64,000 bases of DNA from Pseudomonas luteola NBRC 103146 (GCF_002091675.1 NZ_BDAE01000010.1:1-64000), one strand, 5' to 3'. Positions 36,167 through 45,887 are shown, counted from the stretch's first letter. Notes: generated from the sequence alone by a model not told the origin. Made by a program: numbers and translations.

Positions 36167-36340
36167 GTGGGTAAGGTTGAGAGTCCCTGCGTAAGCCAAT
36201 GCAAGCTTAAGGATGAAGTCTGTCAGGGATGCGGCCGCAGCCGCGATGAAATCAAGGGCTGGAAGTCCATGAAGGACAAAGAGCGCAAGGATGTGGTCGA
36301 AAAGGCCAGCAAGCGTCTCAAGAAGCTCAAGAAGAAGTAA
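36167..36340 (+). CDS. DUF1289 small Cys-rich protein, 57 aa
   Basis: A GTG start at 36167 has GAGG 7 nt upstream. The 57-codon product begins MGKVESPCVSQCKLKDEVCQ and continues GCGRSRDEIKGW, the four-Cys pattern (CxxxC...CxGCGRxxxEIxxW) of DUF1289, followed by a Lys-rich tail. A small gene also lies between oprB and hexR in P. aeruginosa, which supports the call. The domain may bind a metal or Fe-S cluster, but its role is unknown. It is too short for many ORF finders. Confidence 0.87.
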   Translation: MGKVESPCVSQCKLKDEVCQGCGRSRDEIKGWKSMKDKERKDVVEKASKRLKKLKKK

Positions 36341-36349
36341 CCTCGCTAC

Positions 36350-36376
36350 AGGCTGAAGCGTACTGCTCCAGCCTTT
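36350..36376. terminator. Terminator between DUF1289 and hexR
   Basis: AGGCTGAAGC (36350-36359) folds on GCTCCAGCCT (36365-36374) with one mismatch and a 5-nt loop, followed by TTCT. It separates the two convergent genes. Confidence 0.6.
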
Positions 36377-36384
36377 CTCGTCGA

Positions 36385-37263
36385 TTACAACTCTTCCTGT
36401 TCCTGCTCCATTGGATAGCGTGTTGCTACCAGACTTTCCTTTACTTTGCGCAGATGCGGCTGGAAATCAACGCCGCGGCGCAGCGTAACGCCAGTGGCCA
36501 GAATGTCGAGTACTGTCAGCTGAACGATACGTGATGACATTGGCATATAGATATCAGTATCTTCGGGCACTGGAATATCAAGGCTAAGTGTTGAAACCTT
36601 CGCAAGCGGAGAATTAGCAGCAGTCATCCCGATAACTGATGCCCCGTTATCCCGTGCCAGCTTGGCAACATCCACCAGTTCGCGCGTGCGGCCGGTGTAG
36701 GAAATGATGACAAAGACTTCGCCTATCTGCGCTACAGACGCAAGCATGCGCTGCATCAGAATGTCTGAATGGGCCGAAACAGCCAGACCGAAGCGAAAGA
36801 ATTTGTGCTGGGCATCCAGCGCTACGGGTGCAGATGCACCCAGGCCAAAGAAATGAATCTGCCGTGCCTGAATCAGGAGATTGACGGCTCGATTGATCAC
36901 TTGAGCATCCATGCGCTGACGAGCATTATCGAGCGAGGCGATGGTGCTACTGAAAATCTTTTCTGAGTAGGCTTCAGGCTCATCATCCGCTTCCACCGCC
37001 TGGCTTACGTAGACGGCGCCGCTGGCGATGCTCTGAGCCAGTTGAATCTTCATTTCAGGGTAGCCGCTGATTCCCAGTGATCGGCAGAAGCGGTTGACGG
37101 TCGGTTCGCTGACGTGAGCTGCCTGCGCCAGAGCAGCAATGGTCAGGCGGGTAGCCTGCCGTGGATTGTTTAGAATAACCTCGGCTACCTTGCGTTCGGC
37201 ACGGTTCAATTCCGGCAGACGGGTCTGAATCAATTGCAGCAATGTGCTGGCCCGATCCATCAA
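36385..37263 (-). CDS. hexR: HexR, RpiR-family repressor of glucose catabolism
   Basis: The 292-residue protein has an N-terminal RpiR helix-turn-helix ([21 protein letters not shown] near residues 40-62). A SIS domain (about residues 115-255; [33 protein letters not shown]) is expected to bind 2-keto-3-deoxy-6-phosphogluconate. It is divergent from zwf. In pseudomonads it represses zwf, edd/glk and gap-1, and two perfect operators for it are in the gapA-edd gap. I find no such site in its own gap with zwf. Confidence 0.93.
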   Translation of the reverse strand: MMDRASTLLQLIQTRLPELNRAERKVAEVILNNPRQATRLTIAALAQAAHVSEPTVNRFCRSLGISGYPEMKIQLAQSIASGAVYVSQAVEADDEPEAYSEKIFSSTIASLDNARQRMDAQVINRAVNLLIQARQIHFFGLGASAPVALDAQHKFFRFGLAVSAHSDILMQRMLASVAQIGEVFVIISYTGRTRELVDVAKLARDNGASVIGMTAANSPLAKVSTLSLDIPVPEDTDIYMPMSSRIVQLTVLDILATGVTLRRGVDFQPHLRKVKESLVATRYPMEQEQEEL

Positions 37264-37421
37264 ATGCTCCTGAAAGTTGTCATCCTTTTATCGTACAGCT
37301 ATAGAGGAATAAGGCTGCACAAAAAGGTTTTATTAAATTTTTGATTTTTATACTACGTAAAAGGGGAAAGCTCACTTAAACTGGGCTTTCATTCACCAAC
37401 TTTTCGTAAAAGAACGAATAT

Positions 37422-38891
37422 ATGCCAGCAGTTCGCGTACTCCCTTGCACTTTGGCCCTGTTCGGCGCGTTGGGCGATCTCGCTCTGCGCAAGTTGTTTC
37501 CGGCTCTCTACCAACTCGATCGCGAAGGTCTCCTCCATGATGACACGCGTATCGTCGCGCTTGCTCGAGATCAAGGAGACGGCACCAAGCAGCTCGCTCA
37601 TATTGAAGAGCGGGTTCGGCATTACGTGCCGAATGCTGACTGGAATCAAGCCGTCTGGGAACGTTTCGCCGCCCGCTTAAGCTACCGTGCCATGGATTTC
37701 CGACGCATGGAAGACTATGCCGGACTGGCCGAAGACGTAGGTGACTCCGAAACGGTGATTGCGTATTTCGCAACACCCGCCTCAGTATACAGCTCGATTT
37801 GCGAGAATCTTGATGCGGTAGGGCTTAGCAGCCGTACACGTGTCGTCATGGAAAAGCCCATCGGCCATGACCTTGAGTCTTCGCGTGTCGTGAACGACTC
37901 CGTGGCTCGGTTCTTCCCGGAAAGTCAGGTCTATCGTATCGACCATTACCTGGGTAAGGAAACCGTACAGAATCTGATTGCTCTGCGGTTTGCAAACAGT
38001 CTGTTCGAGACCCAATGGAACCAGAACTATATCTCCCATGTGGAGATTACGGTTGCTGAGAAAGTAGGAATCGAAGGCCGCTGGGGTTATTTCGATCAGG
38101 CCGGGCAGCTACGCGACATGGTGCAGAACCACTTGCTGCAGCTGCTTTGCCTGACTGCAATGGACCCGCCCGCTGATCTCTCGGCGGACAGTATCCGTGA
38201 CGAAAAGGTCAAGGTGCTCAAGGCGCTTGAGCCGATCACCGCCGATCAGCTGGCCAGCCGTGTCGTGCTGGGCCAGTACACGAGTGGTTACAGCGATGGC
38301 AAGCCGGTGCCCGGCTATCTGGAGGAAGAAAACTCCAACGAGAGCAGCAGCACGGAAACATTCGTGGCCATTCGCGCCGATATTCGTAACTGGCGTTGGT
38401 CCGGAGTGCCTTTCTATTTGCGTACCGGCAAGCGTATGCCGCAAAAACTTTCGCAGATCGTTATTCATTTCAAGGAACCGCCACACTACATCTTCGCGCC
38501 TGAGCAGCGGAGTCTGATCAACAACCGACTGATCATCCGTATTCAGCCGGACGAAGGGATTTCCCTGCAGGTCATGACCAAGGATCAAGGCTTGAGCAAA
38601 GGGATGCAGCTGCGCAGCGGTCCGTTGCAGCTCAACTTCTCCGAGGCCTTCAAGTCGGCGCGGGTACCAGACGCGTATGAGCGTTTGTTGCTGGAAGTGA
38701 TGCAGGGCAACCAGTCTCTCTTCGTGCGCAAGGACGAGATCGAGGCGGCCTGGCGCTGGTGCGACCAGCTCATGGAAGGCTGGGAAAAAATGGGCGATAC
38801 CCCGAAATCATACGCAGCTGGCACATGGGGCCCGCTGACTTCCATTGCTCTCATTGCACGTGACGGGAGATCCTGGTATGGCGATATCTAA
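37422..38891 (+). CDS. zwf: Glucose-6-phosphate 1-dehydrogenase
   Basis: The 489-residue enzyme oxidises glucose 6-phosphate to 6-phosphogluconolactone with NAD(P). It shows [17 protein letters not shown] for cofactor binding, and the active-site [14 protein letters not shown] near residue 175. The ATG at 37422 has only a weak AAAGAACG site. It overlaps pgl by 14 bp, and zwf-pgl-eda form one operon. Earlier ATG or other starts are not available without entering the AT-rich promoter gap. Confidence 0.95.
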   Translation: MPAVRVLPCTLALFGALGDLALRKLFPALYQLDREGLLHDDTRIVALARDQGDGTKQLAHIEERVRHYVPNADWNQAVWERFAARLSYRAMDFRRMEDYAGLAEDVGDSETVIAYFATPASVYSSICENLDAVGLSSRTRVVMEKPIGHDLESSRVVNDSVARFFPESQVYRIDHYLGKETVQNLIALRFANSLFETQWNQNYISHVEITVAEKVGIEGRWGYFDQAGQLRDMVQNHLLQLLCLTAMDPPADLSADSIRDEKVKVLKALEPITADQLASRVVLGQYTSGYSDGKPVPGYLEEENSNESSSTETFVAIRADIRNWRWSGVPFYLRTGKRMPQKLSQIVIHFKEPPHYIFAPEQRSLINNRLIIRIQPDEGISLQVMTKDQGLSKGMQLRSGPLQLNFSEAFKSARVPDAYERLLLEVMQGNQSLFVRKDEIEAAWRWCDQLMEGWEKMGDTPKSYAAGTWGPLTSIALIARDGRSWYGDI

Positions 38892-39588
38892 CCTGCCACA
38901 AGGCGTCGAATTCATCGAGCTGAACGGTCGTGAGGCCCATGCTGAGCAGCTGACCCAAGCTGTAGCGGCTGCGCTTCGTGAGGCCATTGCACAGAAAGGG
39001 GCGGCCACACTGGTGGTTTCGGGTGGTCGTAGCCCAGTGCCGTTCTTTGAACAGTTATCCGAGCAGGAGCTGGACTGGGCGAAGGTCACGATTACGCTCG
39101 CCGATGAGCGCTGGGTGCCTTTAGAGCATCCGGATAGCAACGGCGGGCTAATTCGCAAGCACCTGTTGCGTAATGCAGCCCGGGCAGCGACGTTTGTAGA
39201 CCTCTATGCCGCTGGCGAAAACGCTGAAACGGCTGCTCAGGAGGCTGATAACCGCTTGAAGAATCTGCCCAAGCCTATCGATGTGCTGGTGCTGGGAATG
39301 GGCGACGATGCACATACTGCTTCGTTGTTTCCCGGAAGCCCTGGGCTTGAGGATGCGCTTGATCCACAGAGCGAGCGCTTGTGCCTGCCCATGTGGGCAC
39401 CTTCCGTGCCTCGTCAACGCCTGACCATGACACGCGCATTGTTGTCTGGTGCTCACAATCAGTTCCTGGCCATCCAGGGTCAGAGCAAGTTGGCCGCTCT
39501 GCAAACCGCTGCAACTGCCGGTGATGAGCTGGCGACTCCTATCAGCGCCTTCCTGCGAGAGCCGCTGAAGATCTATTGGTGCCCTTGA
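38878..39588 (+). CDS. pgl: 6-phosphogluconolactonase
   Basis: The 236-residue protein of the NagB/SugarP isomerase fold hydrolyses the lactone to 6-phosphogluconate. Family motifs are [34 protein letters not shown] and [17 protein letters not shown] use the ATG at 38878, which overlaps the end of zwf and has a GGAGATCC site. It is followed by eda after 11 bp. Confidence 0.94.
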   Translation: MAISNLPQGVEFIELNGREAHAEQLTQAVAAALREAIAQKGAATLVVSGGRSPVPFFEQLSEQELDWAKVTITLADERWVPLEHPDSNGGLIRKHLLRNAARAATFVDLYAAGENAETAAQEADNRLKNLPKPIDVLVLGMGDDAHTASLFPGSPGLEDALDPQSERLCLPMWAPSVPRQRLTMTRALLSGAHNQFLAIQGQSKLAALQTAATAGDELATPISAFLREPLKIYWCP

Positions 39589-39599
39589 GGATGAGTGAC

Positions 39600-40238
39600 A
39601 TGCAAAACAAGATCGCTGCCATTGATGCGCTGAGCCAGAAAGCACGCATCCTGCCCGTCATCGTGATCAACGATCCGGCTGACGTCCTGCCTTTTGCTGA
39701 CGCGATGGCAGCGGGGGGGCTCAAGACACTGGAAGTCACGCTTCGCTCTGCCCATGGTTTGGATGCTGTGCGCCTGCTGCGCAAGGAACGCCCGGAGCTA
39801 ACGGTGGGTGTCGGTACTGTTCTGGACACCCACATGTTTGATGCTGCGGTAGAAGCAGGTGCTCAGTTCATTGTAACGCCCGGCTGCACGGACGAAATCC
39901 TTGAGGCAGGCGTTAAAAGCGATGTGCCGCTACTGCCCGGTATTGCTACGCCTTCAGACATCATGCGTGCCTATCGGCTGGGTTACCGTCGCTTCAAGCT
40001 CTTCCCGGCCAACGTTTACGGTGGAATAGACGCGCTTAAAGCCTTTGCCGGTCCTTTTGGCGATCTTCGATTCTGCCCAACGGGCGGCGTCAATCCGAGT
40101 AATGTCAAAGCCTATTTCCAGCAAAGCAATGTCATGTGCGTAGGAGGTAGCTGGATGCTGCCTTCCGACGCTATCAAGGCGCGTGACTGGACAAAGATAG
40201 AGCAGCTTTGCCGCGAAGCCCTGGCTGCGCTCGATTAA
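39600..40238 (+). CDS. eda: KDPG aldolase
   Basis: The 212-residue class I aldolase splits 2-keto-3-deoxy-6-phosphogluconate into pyruvate and glyceraldehyde 3-phosphate. Family blocks seen are KTLEVTLRS, FIVTPGCTDEI, and FKLFPANVYGG with the Schiff-base Lys in RFKLFPA. I prefer the ATG at 39600, which is 9 nt after a GAGG; the ATG at 39591 is directly joined to that GAGG. It ends the zwf-pgl-eda operon. Confidence 0.94.
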   Translation: MQNKIAAIDALSQKARILPVIVINDPADVLPFADAMAAGGLKTLEVTLRSAHGLDAVRLLRKERPELTVGVGTVLDTHMFDAAVEAGAQFIVTPGCTDEILEAGVKSDVPLLPGIATPSDIMRAYRLGYRRFKLFPANVYGGIDALKAFAGPFGDLRFCPTGGVNPSNVKAYFQQSNVMCVGGSWMLPSDAIKARDWTKIEQLCREALAALD

Positions 40239-40409
40239 GGCAGTCATCTTGTTCGACGGCCTGTATCATGCAGGCCGTCTGCATCTCAGACCATCCATCT
40301 CTTTTCTGTCGAAAGGCCTGCACGTCGAGTCATTTAGTCGCTAGGCTCAAAGGCCAGGTGACGCTATGATGCGCGCCTTTTTGTTGCCGCTTACACCGGG
40401 AGGTGCCTT

Positions 40410-41516
40410 ATGAACGACAACACTCCTCATACCCCAGTCGGGGAAAAACTCCAGAAAGTCCTGTCCCGTATGGGTGTAGGTTCCCGCCGTGATGTGGAAG
40501 CCTGGATTGCCGAGGGCCGTATTCAAGTAAACGGAAATGTCGCCACTCTGGGTCAGCGTGTTACGCCTCAGGATGCCATTGCTGTGGACGGGCGTGTGCT
40601 ACGCCGCGAAGAGGCCACCGAAAATGTTCGCCGTGTACTGATTTACAACAAGCCTGAAGGTGAAGTCTGCACCCGTGATGACCCCGAAGGGCGTCCTACG
40701 GTGTTTGACCGATTGCCGCGCTTGAGAGGCGGGCGGTGGATCAATATTGGTCGTCTGGATATCAACACGACTGGCCTGCTTTTGTTCACAACCGATGGTG
40801 AACTGGCCAACCGCTTGATGCATCCCTCTTATCAGATGGACCGGGAGTACGCGGTACGTGTGCGTGGTGAAGTCGATGAGGCCATGATCGAGCGTCTCAA
40901 GACAGGTGTCATGCTGGAAGACGGTCCTGCACGCTTTACCGATATCCAACAGGCTCCCAATGGTGACGGTTTCAACCACTGGTTCCATTGCGTGGTCATG
41001 GAAGGACGTAACCGAGAGGTTCGCCGCCTGTGGGAATCCCAGGGCGTGCTGGTCAGCCGCTTGAAGCGGGTACGTTTCGGACCGGTTTTCCTGACGGCTG
41101 AATTGTCCATGGGTCGCTGGCGCGAGATGATGCAGGGTGAGATCAATATTCTCAGCGCAGAAGTAGGGCTGACGCCTGTTGAATTGCCTCCTGTGACCGC
41201 GAAGGTTCGCGAAAAGCTTGAGCGTATGCAACGCAAGTCTGGCAAGCCTGTTGAGGCTGGCCGCGGCGGCCGTGGTGACAAGCGCTCTGGCAAGCCGCAG
41301 GGCGAGGGCCGCCGTGGTGGCACGCCATTAGCCGAGCGTCCATCCGAAAGTGGGCGCAAGCGTCCGGTACGGACTCGTGAAGAGCATGCCTCTGGTGATG
41401 ACGGACGTCGCGAGCGTCCTGCCCGGGAACGGGCCGCACCGGCACAGCGCCGTAATGGTCCAGCCCGTGAAGGTCAGCGTCCAGGCTTTGGTAGTAATAA
41501 TCGCGGTAAACGCTAA
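40410..41516 (+). CDS. rluB: 23S rRNA pseudouridine(2605) synthase RluB
   Basis: The 368-residue enzyme has an N-terminal S4 RNA-binding domain (KLQKVLSRMGVGSRRDVEAWI) and a RsuA/RluB catalytic domain with the active Asp in IGRLDINTTGLLLFTTDG. The last 100 or so residues form a low-complexity Arg-, Gly-, Lys-, Pro-rich tail that is probably disordered and binds RNA, as in other pseudomonad RluB proteins. It marks the far end of the sugar block, with scpB at the near end. A strong terminator follows. Confidence 0.92.
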   Translation: MNDNTPHTPVGEKLQKVLSRMGVGSRRDVEAWIAEGRIQVNGNVATLGQRVTPQDAIAVDGRVLRREEATENVRRVLIYNKPEGEVCTRDDPEGRPTVFDRLPRLRGGRWINIGRLDINTTGLLLFTTDGELANRLMHPSYQMDREYAVRVRGEVDEAMIERLKTGVMLEDGPARFTDIQQAPNGDGFNHWFHCVVMEGRNREVRRLWESQGVLVSRLKRVRFGPVFLTAELSMGRWREMMQGEINILSAEVGLTPVELPPVTAKVREKLERMQRKSGKPVEAGRGGRGDKRSGKPQGEGRRGGTPLAERPSESGRKRPVRTREEHASGDDGRRERPARERAAPAQRRNGPAREGQRPGFGSNNRGKR

Positions 41517-41533
41517 GCGGTTACCTGTGCTCG

Positions 41534-41560
41534 AACGGCTCGCCTAGGCGAGCCGTTTTT
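41534..41560 (+). terminator. Intrinsic terminator of rluB
   Basis: AACGGCTCGCC (41534-41544) pairs with GGCGAGCCGTT (41547-41557), with a T tract at the end. It lies 17 nt beyond the rluB stop and 14 nt from the convergent benE stop. Confidence 0.92.
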
Positions 41561-41573
41561 GTATGGGCTCTAC

Positions 41574-42773
41574 CTATATCGTTGATCCAGCAGCCTTTTT
41601 CCAATTCAGGACTAACTGGGTGATCAGGCCTGCGACCACTCCCCAGAAAGCCGACCCAACGCCTAATAATGTCATGCCTGAAGCGGTTACAAGAAAAGTG
41701 ACAAGAGCGGCTTCGCGTTGTTTGGGGTCGCTCATGGCACTGTTAAGCCCATTCATGATGGACCCAAGCAGTGCAAGTGCGGCGATGGATAGCACTAATT
41801 CTTTAGGAAGCGCTGCAAACAGGGCTGCCAGTGTTGCACCAAACGTTCCGGCTATACCGTAAAAGAAGCCGCACCAGAGCGCTGCGGTGTAGCGCTTTTG
41901 TGAGTCTTCGTGGGCCTCAGGCCCTGTACAGATGGCTGCGCTGATGGCCGCCAGATTAATTCCGTGGGAGCCGAATGGGGCCAACAGTAACGAGGCTATT
42001 CCGGTAACGGATATCAGGGGTGAGGCAGGTGTCTGATAGCCGTCGGTCCGCAACACCGCAATGCCTGGCATGTTTTGAGAAGCCATGGCAACAACAAATA
42101 GCGGAATACCAATGCTGATGATGGCGGACATGGAGAAGGACGGTGTGGTCCAGACAGGCACCGCCAGTTGCAAATGAAAGTGCTCGAAATGCAACAGTCC
42201 TACGACGGCGGCGATGATCATTCCAATCATCAGGGCAGCCAATACGGCATAACGGGGTGCCTGTCGCTTGGTCAGCAAATACGTCAGGAACATGCCTATT
42301 ACAAGCAGAGGTTGCTGCTCAGTAGCCGAGCAGATCTCAATGCCGATCCGAAACAGGATGCCCGCCAGCAGCGCGGCGGCCAATGCAGCAGGAACCTTGC
42401 GCATCAGACGCTCGAAGCTGCCAGTCATACCGCAGAAGGCCGTGAGGAGGGCGCATAACATGAAAGCGCCGATAGCCTCGCTGTAAGGGACCTGAGGCAA
42501 GCTGGTCATCAGCAGGGCAGCACCGGGGGTAGACCACGCGATGACGATAGGAGTCCTGAAGCGCAGCGAGAGCGCGATCGTGGTTATCGCCATCCCGATG
42601 GACAGTGCCCAGATCCAGGAGGAAATCTGAGTGCTGTTCAGCCCTGCATTCTGGCCTGCCTGGAACATAAGCACCAGGGAGCTGGTGTAGCCAACCAGCA
42701 TCGCTACGAAACCGGCAACGATTGAAGAAGGCGATGTGTCGGCAAAAGGGCGCAAGGCGGTGGATACGGTCAT
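41574..42773 (-). CDS. benE: BenE-family benzoate/H+ symporter
   Basis: The 399-residue protein has about 12 membrane segments and the BenE family pattern (SIVAGFVAMLVGYTSSLVLM, IAWSTPGAALL, FVVAMASQNMPGIAVLR, APFGSHGINLAAISAAICTG). Family members import benzoate with protons. No benzoate-degradation genes are nearby, so the substrate may differ. It follows the LysE-type gene by about 10 bp on the same strand, so the two are probably co-transcribed. Confidence 0.88.
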   Translation of the reverse strand: MTVSTALRPFADTSPSSIVAGFVAMLVGYTSSLVLMFQAGQNAGLNSTQISSWIWALSIGMAITTIALSLRFRTPIVIAWSTPGAALLMTSLPQVPYSEAIGAFMLCALLTAFCGMTGSFERLMRKVPAALAAALLAGILFRIGIEICSATEQQPLLVIGMFLTYLLTKRQAPRYAVLAALMIGMIIAAVVGLLHFEHFHLQLAVPVWTTPSFSMSAIISIGIPLFVVAMASQNMPGIAVLRTDGYQTPASPLISVTGIASLLLAPFGSHGINLAAISAAICTGPEAHEDSQKRYTAALWCGFFYGIAGTFGATLAALFAALPKELVLSIAALALLGSIMNGLNSAMSDPKQREAALVTFLVTASGMTLLGVGSAFWGVVAGLITQLVLNWKKAAGSTI

Positions 42774-42783
42774 GGTACGGTCT

Positions 42784-43386
42784 TCAATGGGTAGACAGCA
42801 GAATCGGATACAGAGAAATAACTAGCAGGGCAGCCATCGTCCAGTTGAACGCACGCAGACGCATCGGGCTATTCAAAAGTGTACGTAATGCCATACCAAA
42901 CAGCGTCCAAAGGCTAACGCTAGGCAGGTTGATAAGCGCAAACAGCAGCGCTATCAGCAGCAGGTTGCTGTTGAAATCTTGAACGGGCAAATACGTGGTG
43001 ACGGCGCCTATGGCCATTACCCAGGCTTTTGGATTAACCCATTGAAAGGCAGCTGCCTGAAAAAAACCGAATGGTTTGCCGGAAGCCTGCTTGGGCGTAG
43101 GCGGTGCGGCGTTGGCAATTTTCCATGCCAGGTACAACAGGTATGCAGTAGCCACGACCTTCAAGGCCATGTGCAGTGAGGGGTACAGGCTGAACAATTG
43201 TCCAAGACCCAATCCCATGGTGATTACCATCACCATATGCCCAAGGCTAATGCCGAACATATGCGGAAGTGTCCGGCGGAAACCATAGTTAACGCCTGAC
43301 GCGAGCAGCATCATGTTATTGGGACCCGGAGTAGCTGAGGATACGAAGGCGAAAAGTATAAAAGCGGTAAGTAATTCGGCTGTCAT
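42784..43386 (-). CDS. LysE-family amino acid exporter
   Basis: The 200-residue protein has six hydrophobic spans and the LysE/RhtB signature SSATPGPNNMMLLASGVNYG near residue 20. Such proteins export amino acids or related compounds. The ATG at 43386 has an AAGGAAG site; a longer frame starting at 43443 has no such support. It is upstream of benE and downstream of a MarR-type gene on the same strand, so the three may respond to one signal. Confidence 0.88.
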   Translation of the reverse strand: MTAELLTAFILFAFVSSATPGPNNMMLLASGVNYGFRRTLPHMFGISLGHMVMVITMGLGLGQLFSLYPSLHMALKVVATAYLLYLAWKIANAAPPTPKQASGKPFGFFQAAAFQWVNPKAWVMAIGAVTTYLPVQDFNSNLLLIALLFALINLPSVSLWTLFGMALRTLLNSPMRLRAFNWTMAALLVISLYPILLSTH

Positions 43387-43506
43387 GGCTGGACTTCCTT
43401 TTTTTCCAGCATAAACAGCCTGTTGGCTGGCGTACCGATACACTCACTTGTAGAAGGAGCCGTACAGTCGATCAGGCTTTGTCTGAATGAAGCCGCTAGT
43501 CTGTGC

Positions 43507-43977
43507 TCAAGTCGACCCGTCTTTCCGGCTCGATTCGCGTTGGCGCTCCTGGCCTGCCAGCGTCTGGTTGATTTTCATCCATCCCTCTACTGCGGCTTCT
43601 CCGGCTTCGTCAAAGGCACGCTGTAGCAGCTTGACTTGTTCCCGCCGCAGGAGCTGCTCAAGCTTTGCACCGTGCGATGTCAGCCGCAACTTGCGCTTGC
43701 GCTTGTCTTCCGCGTCTGACTCCACCACAAGCATATCCTTTTCAATTAGCTGGCGAACGGGCGGATTAGCTGCCTGCTTGGTAACCCCCAAAGCCTCCAG
43801 CAACTCTTTGTGGCTGATTCCTGGCGAGCCAGCCACGAAAAAGAGAATACGCTGGTGTACGCGGCTAAACCCGCGGCGCGAAAGCATTTCGTCGGCCTTG
43901 GCGGTAAATGCCTGGTAGCCGAAGAAGAATGACTGCATCGCCTGGCGTTGGGCTACGGTATTTTTTAGGTCAAGCAT
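43507..43977 (-). CDS. MarR-family transcriptional regulator
   Basis: The 156-residue protein has the winged helix-turn-helix of MarR proteins (GISHKELLEALGVTKQAANP, then RQLIEKDMLVVESDAEDKR). It is divergent from the aminotransferase-GST pair. A perfect inverted repeat in the shared gap is a likely operator. MarR proteins usually repress the neighbouring genes until a small ligand binds; the ligand is unknown. Confidence 0.88.
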   Translation of the reverse strand: MLDLKNTVAQRQAMQSFFFGYQAFTAKADEMLSRRGFSRVHQRILFFVAGSPGISHKELLEALGVTKQAANPPVRQLIEKDMLVVESDAEDKRKRKLRLTSHGAKLEQLLRREQVKLLQRAFDEAGEAAVEGWMKINQTLAGQERQRESSRKDGST

Positions 43978-44010
43978 ATTGACGCTTCTATCCGGTTCAG
44001 CGTAGTTTCG

Positions 44011-44025
44011 GTCAAGCAGTTTGAC
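44011..44025. promoter_or_regulatory. Candidate MarR operator
   Basis: GTCAA-GCAGT-TTGAC is a perfect 5-5-5 inverted repeat centred in the gap between the MarR gene and the aminotransferase. Its size and location fit a MarR dimer. Binding is inferred. Confidence 0.5.
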
Positions 44026-44057
44026 TTATTCTCCGGCCGCTGACTACTGGTGCTTCC

Positions 44058-45215
44058 ATGGCTTTCTCCGAACGCGTTACCCGTCTAAAAAGCAGTCTTA
44101 TCCGCGAAATTCTGGCAGCGGCACAGCGTCCGGAAGTGATGTCCTTTGCAGGTGGTCTGCCTGCGCAGGAGATGTTGCCTCGCGTGGAATGGGATGCTCT
44201 GCCGGTGAATCTGGGGCAGTATGGAACGAGCGAAGGAGAGCCGGAGCTGCGCGAAGCGATCGCTGCCCAGGCCAGAGCCTTGGGCGTTGAGTGTGATGCC
44301 AGTCAAGTACTGGTTACGGCTGGTTCGCAACAGGCATTGGATCTGGCTGCAAAACTCTACATCGACCAAGATACTCAGGTGCTGTTAGAAGGCCCCAGCT
44401 ATCTGGCTGCGCTGCAGAGCTTTCAATTTTTCGGTGCCGATTGCCTGACAGTACCACTGACGGCGGAAGGCATGGATATTGAAGCGCTGCGCCAGTGCCT
44501 CGAGACCAACAAGCCAGCCTTTGCCTATCTGATTCCTACTTTCCAGAACCCGTCCGGTGTACGTTACACCGAAGCCTGCCGTGATCAGGTGGCAGCCTTG
44601 ATGGATGAGTTCAGCGTCACGCTGATCGAAGATGAGCCATATCGCGAGCTGATCTTTGATGATGCACCGGCTACGCCTATCGTAAGCCGCTTGAAGAGAA
44701 CCAGCTGGATCTATACCGGTACGGTCTCCAAGACGTTACTGCCTGGTTTGCGCGTGGGGTATCTGATTGCCTCTCCTGATCTGTATCCTTATTTGTTGCG
44801 CCTCAAGCAGGCCGCTGATCTGCATACGAACCGTATCGGGCAGTGGCAGGCCTTACAGTGGGTCGGAACGCCACGCTATCAAGCCCATATTCAGGAGCTG
44901 CGCAATTTCTATCGTGCTCGTCGCGATGCCTACCAGGCTGCGCTGGTTCGCCACTTTGGTGAGCTTGCAGACTGGAATCAGCCTCAGGGGGGGCTATTTT
45001 TCTGGCTAACACTGCGCCAGCCAATCGACACACGCTTGCTGTTGGAGCCCGCTTTGGCTCAGGATGTGGCCTTCATGCCTGGGGAGCCTTTCTTCAGTGA
45101 CCCGGAGGGCAACCTTGGTCGCTTGCGCCTGAATTTCAGCCATGTGGCACCTGAGCGTGTTGATGAAGGGCTGAGCCGTTTGGCCAGTGTCATAAAGGCC
45201 GCCCAGGCCTTGTAA
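44058..45215 (+). CDS. PLP-dependent aminotransferase (class I/II, 2-aminoadipate type)
   Basis: The 385-residue enzyme is a fold-type I aminotransferase with SFAGGLPAQEMLP near the N-terminus, LVTAGSQQALDLAAKLY, a YLIPTFQNPSG segment, EDEPYRELIF with the cofactor-ring Asp-like residue, and TVSKTLLPGLRVGYL with the Lys that binds pyridoxal phosphate. It resembles LysN/2-aminoadipate and MocR-type catalytic domains but has no GntR domain. The substrate is not clear. A GST gene follows 15 bp later, and both are divergent from MarR. Confidence 0.86.
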   Translation: MAFSERVTRLKSSLIREILAAAQRPEVMSFAGGLPAQEMLPRVEWDALPVNLGQYGTSEGEPELREAIAAQARALGVECDASQVLVTAGSQQALDLAAKLYIDQDTQVLLEGPSYLAALQSFQFFGADCLTVPLTAEGMDIEALRQCLETNKPAFAYLIPTFQNPSGVRYTEACRDQVAALMDEFSVTLIEDEPYRELIFDDAPATPIVSRLKRTSWIYTGTVSKTLLPGLRVGYLIASPDLYPYLLRLKQAADLHTNRIGQWQALQWVGTPRYQAHIQELRNFYRARRDAYQAALVRHFGELADWNQPQGGLFFWLTLRQPIDTRLLLEPALAQDVAFMPGEPFFSDPEGNLGRLRLNFSHVAPERVDEGLSRLASVIKAAQAL

Positions 45216-45230
45216 TGAAAGGAGATCATT

Positions 45231-45833
45231 ATGTACCGGATTTATGGAGACCAGCGTTCCGGCAACTGCTACAAGGTCAAGCTGATGATGGCCTTGCGCG
45301 GATTTGCCTATGAATGGGTTGATGTAGATATCTTAAAGGGCGAGACACGCTCTCCAGCGTTTCTTGAAAAAAACCCCAATGGCAAGATTCCTGTGCTTGA
45401 ACTGGATGATGGCTCCTACCTATGGGAGTCCAATGCCATTCTGAACTACCTGGCAGAAGGCAGCACATTCCTGCCCCAGGAGCCGCGTTTGCGGACTCAT
45501 GTACTGCAATGGCAATTCTTCGAGCAGTACAGTCATGAGCCCTACGTAGCAGTGGCGCGGTTTATTCAGTTTTACCTTGACATGCCTGAAGAGCGGCGTG
45601 CCGAACATGCAAGTTGCCTTAAGGAAGGCTATAAGGCATTGGATGTTATGGAGCAGCAACTCTCCCGGACACCGTATCTGGTAGGCGATACGTACTCCAT
45701 TGCCGATATTGCGCTTTACGCCTATACGCACGTAGCGGCAGAGGGTGGATTCGACTTGTCTCGGTACCCTGCCATCAATGCCTGGCTGCAGCGTATTGCA
45801 AGCCATCCGCAGCATGTGGGCATGTATGACTGA
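45231..45833 (+). CDS. Glutathione S-transferase family protein
   Basis: The 200-residue protein has an N-terminal thioredoxin-like domain (YGDQRSGNCYKVKLMMALRG with a Ser/Cys active-site candidate, NPNGKIPVLELDDGSYLWES for glutathione binding). An all-helical C-terminal domain (YSIADIALYAYTHVA) completes the fold. It would conjugate or reduce electrophiles with glutathione. It has a AAAGGAG site and is co-transcribed with the aminotransferase. Confidence 0.88.
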   Translation: MYRIYGDQRSGNCYKVKLMMALRGFAYEWVDVDILKGETRSPAFLEKNPNGKIPVLELDDGSYLWESNAILNYLAEGSTFLPQEPRLRTHVLQWQFFEQYSHEPYVAVARFIQFYLDMPEERRAEHASCLKEGYKALDVMEQQLSRTPYLVGDTYSIADIALYAYTHVAAEGGFDLSRYPAINAWLQRIASHPQHVGMYD

Positions 45834-45845
45834 TTGACAAGAATG

Positions 45846-45876
45846 AAAAAGGCCGCTGTTTTACAGCGGCCTTTTT
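45846..45876. terminator. Bidirectional terminator between GST and galE
   Basis: GGCCGCTGT (45851-45859) pairs with ACAGCGGCC (45863-45871), flanked by A5 and T5. It can end both convergent transcripts. Confidence 0.92.
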
Positions 45877-45887
45877 ATAGCTGAGAA

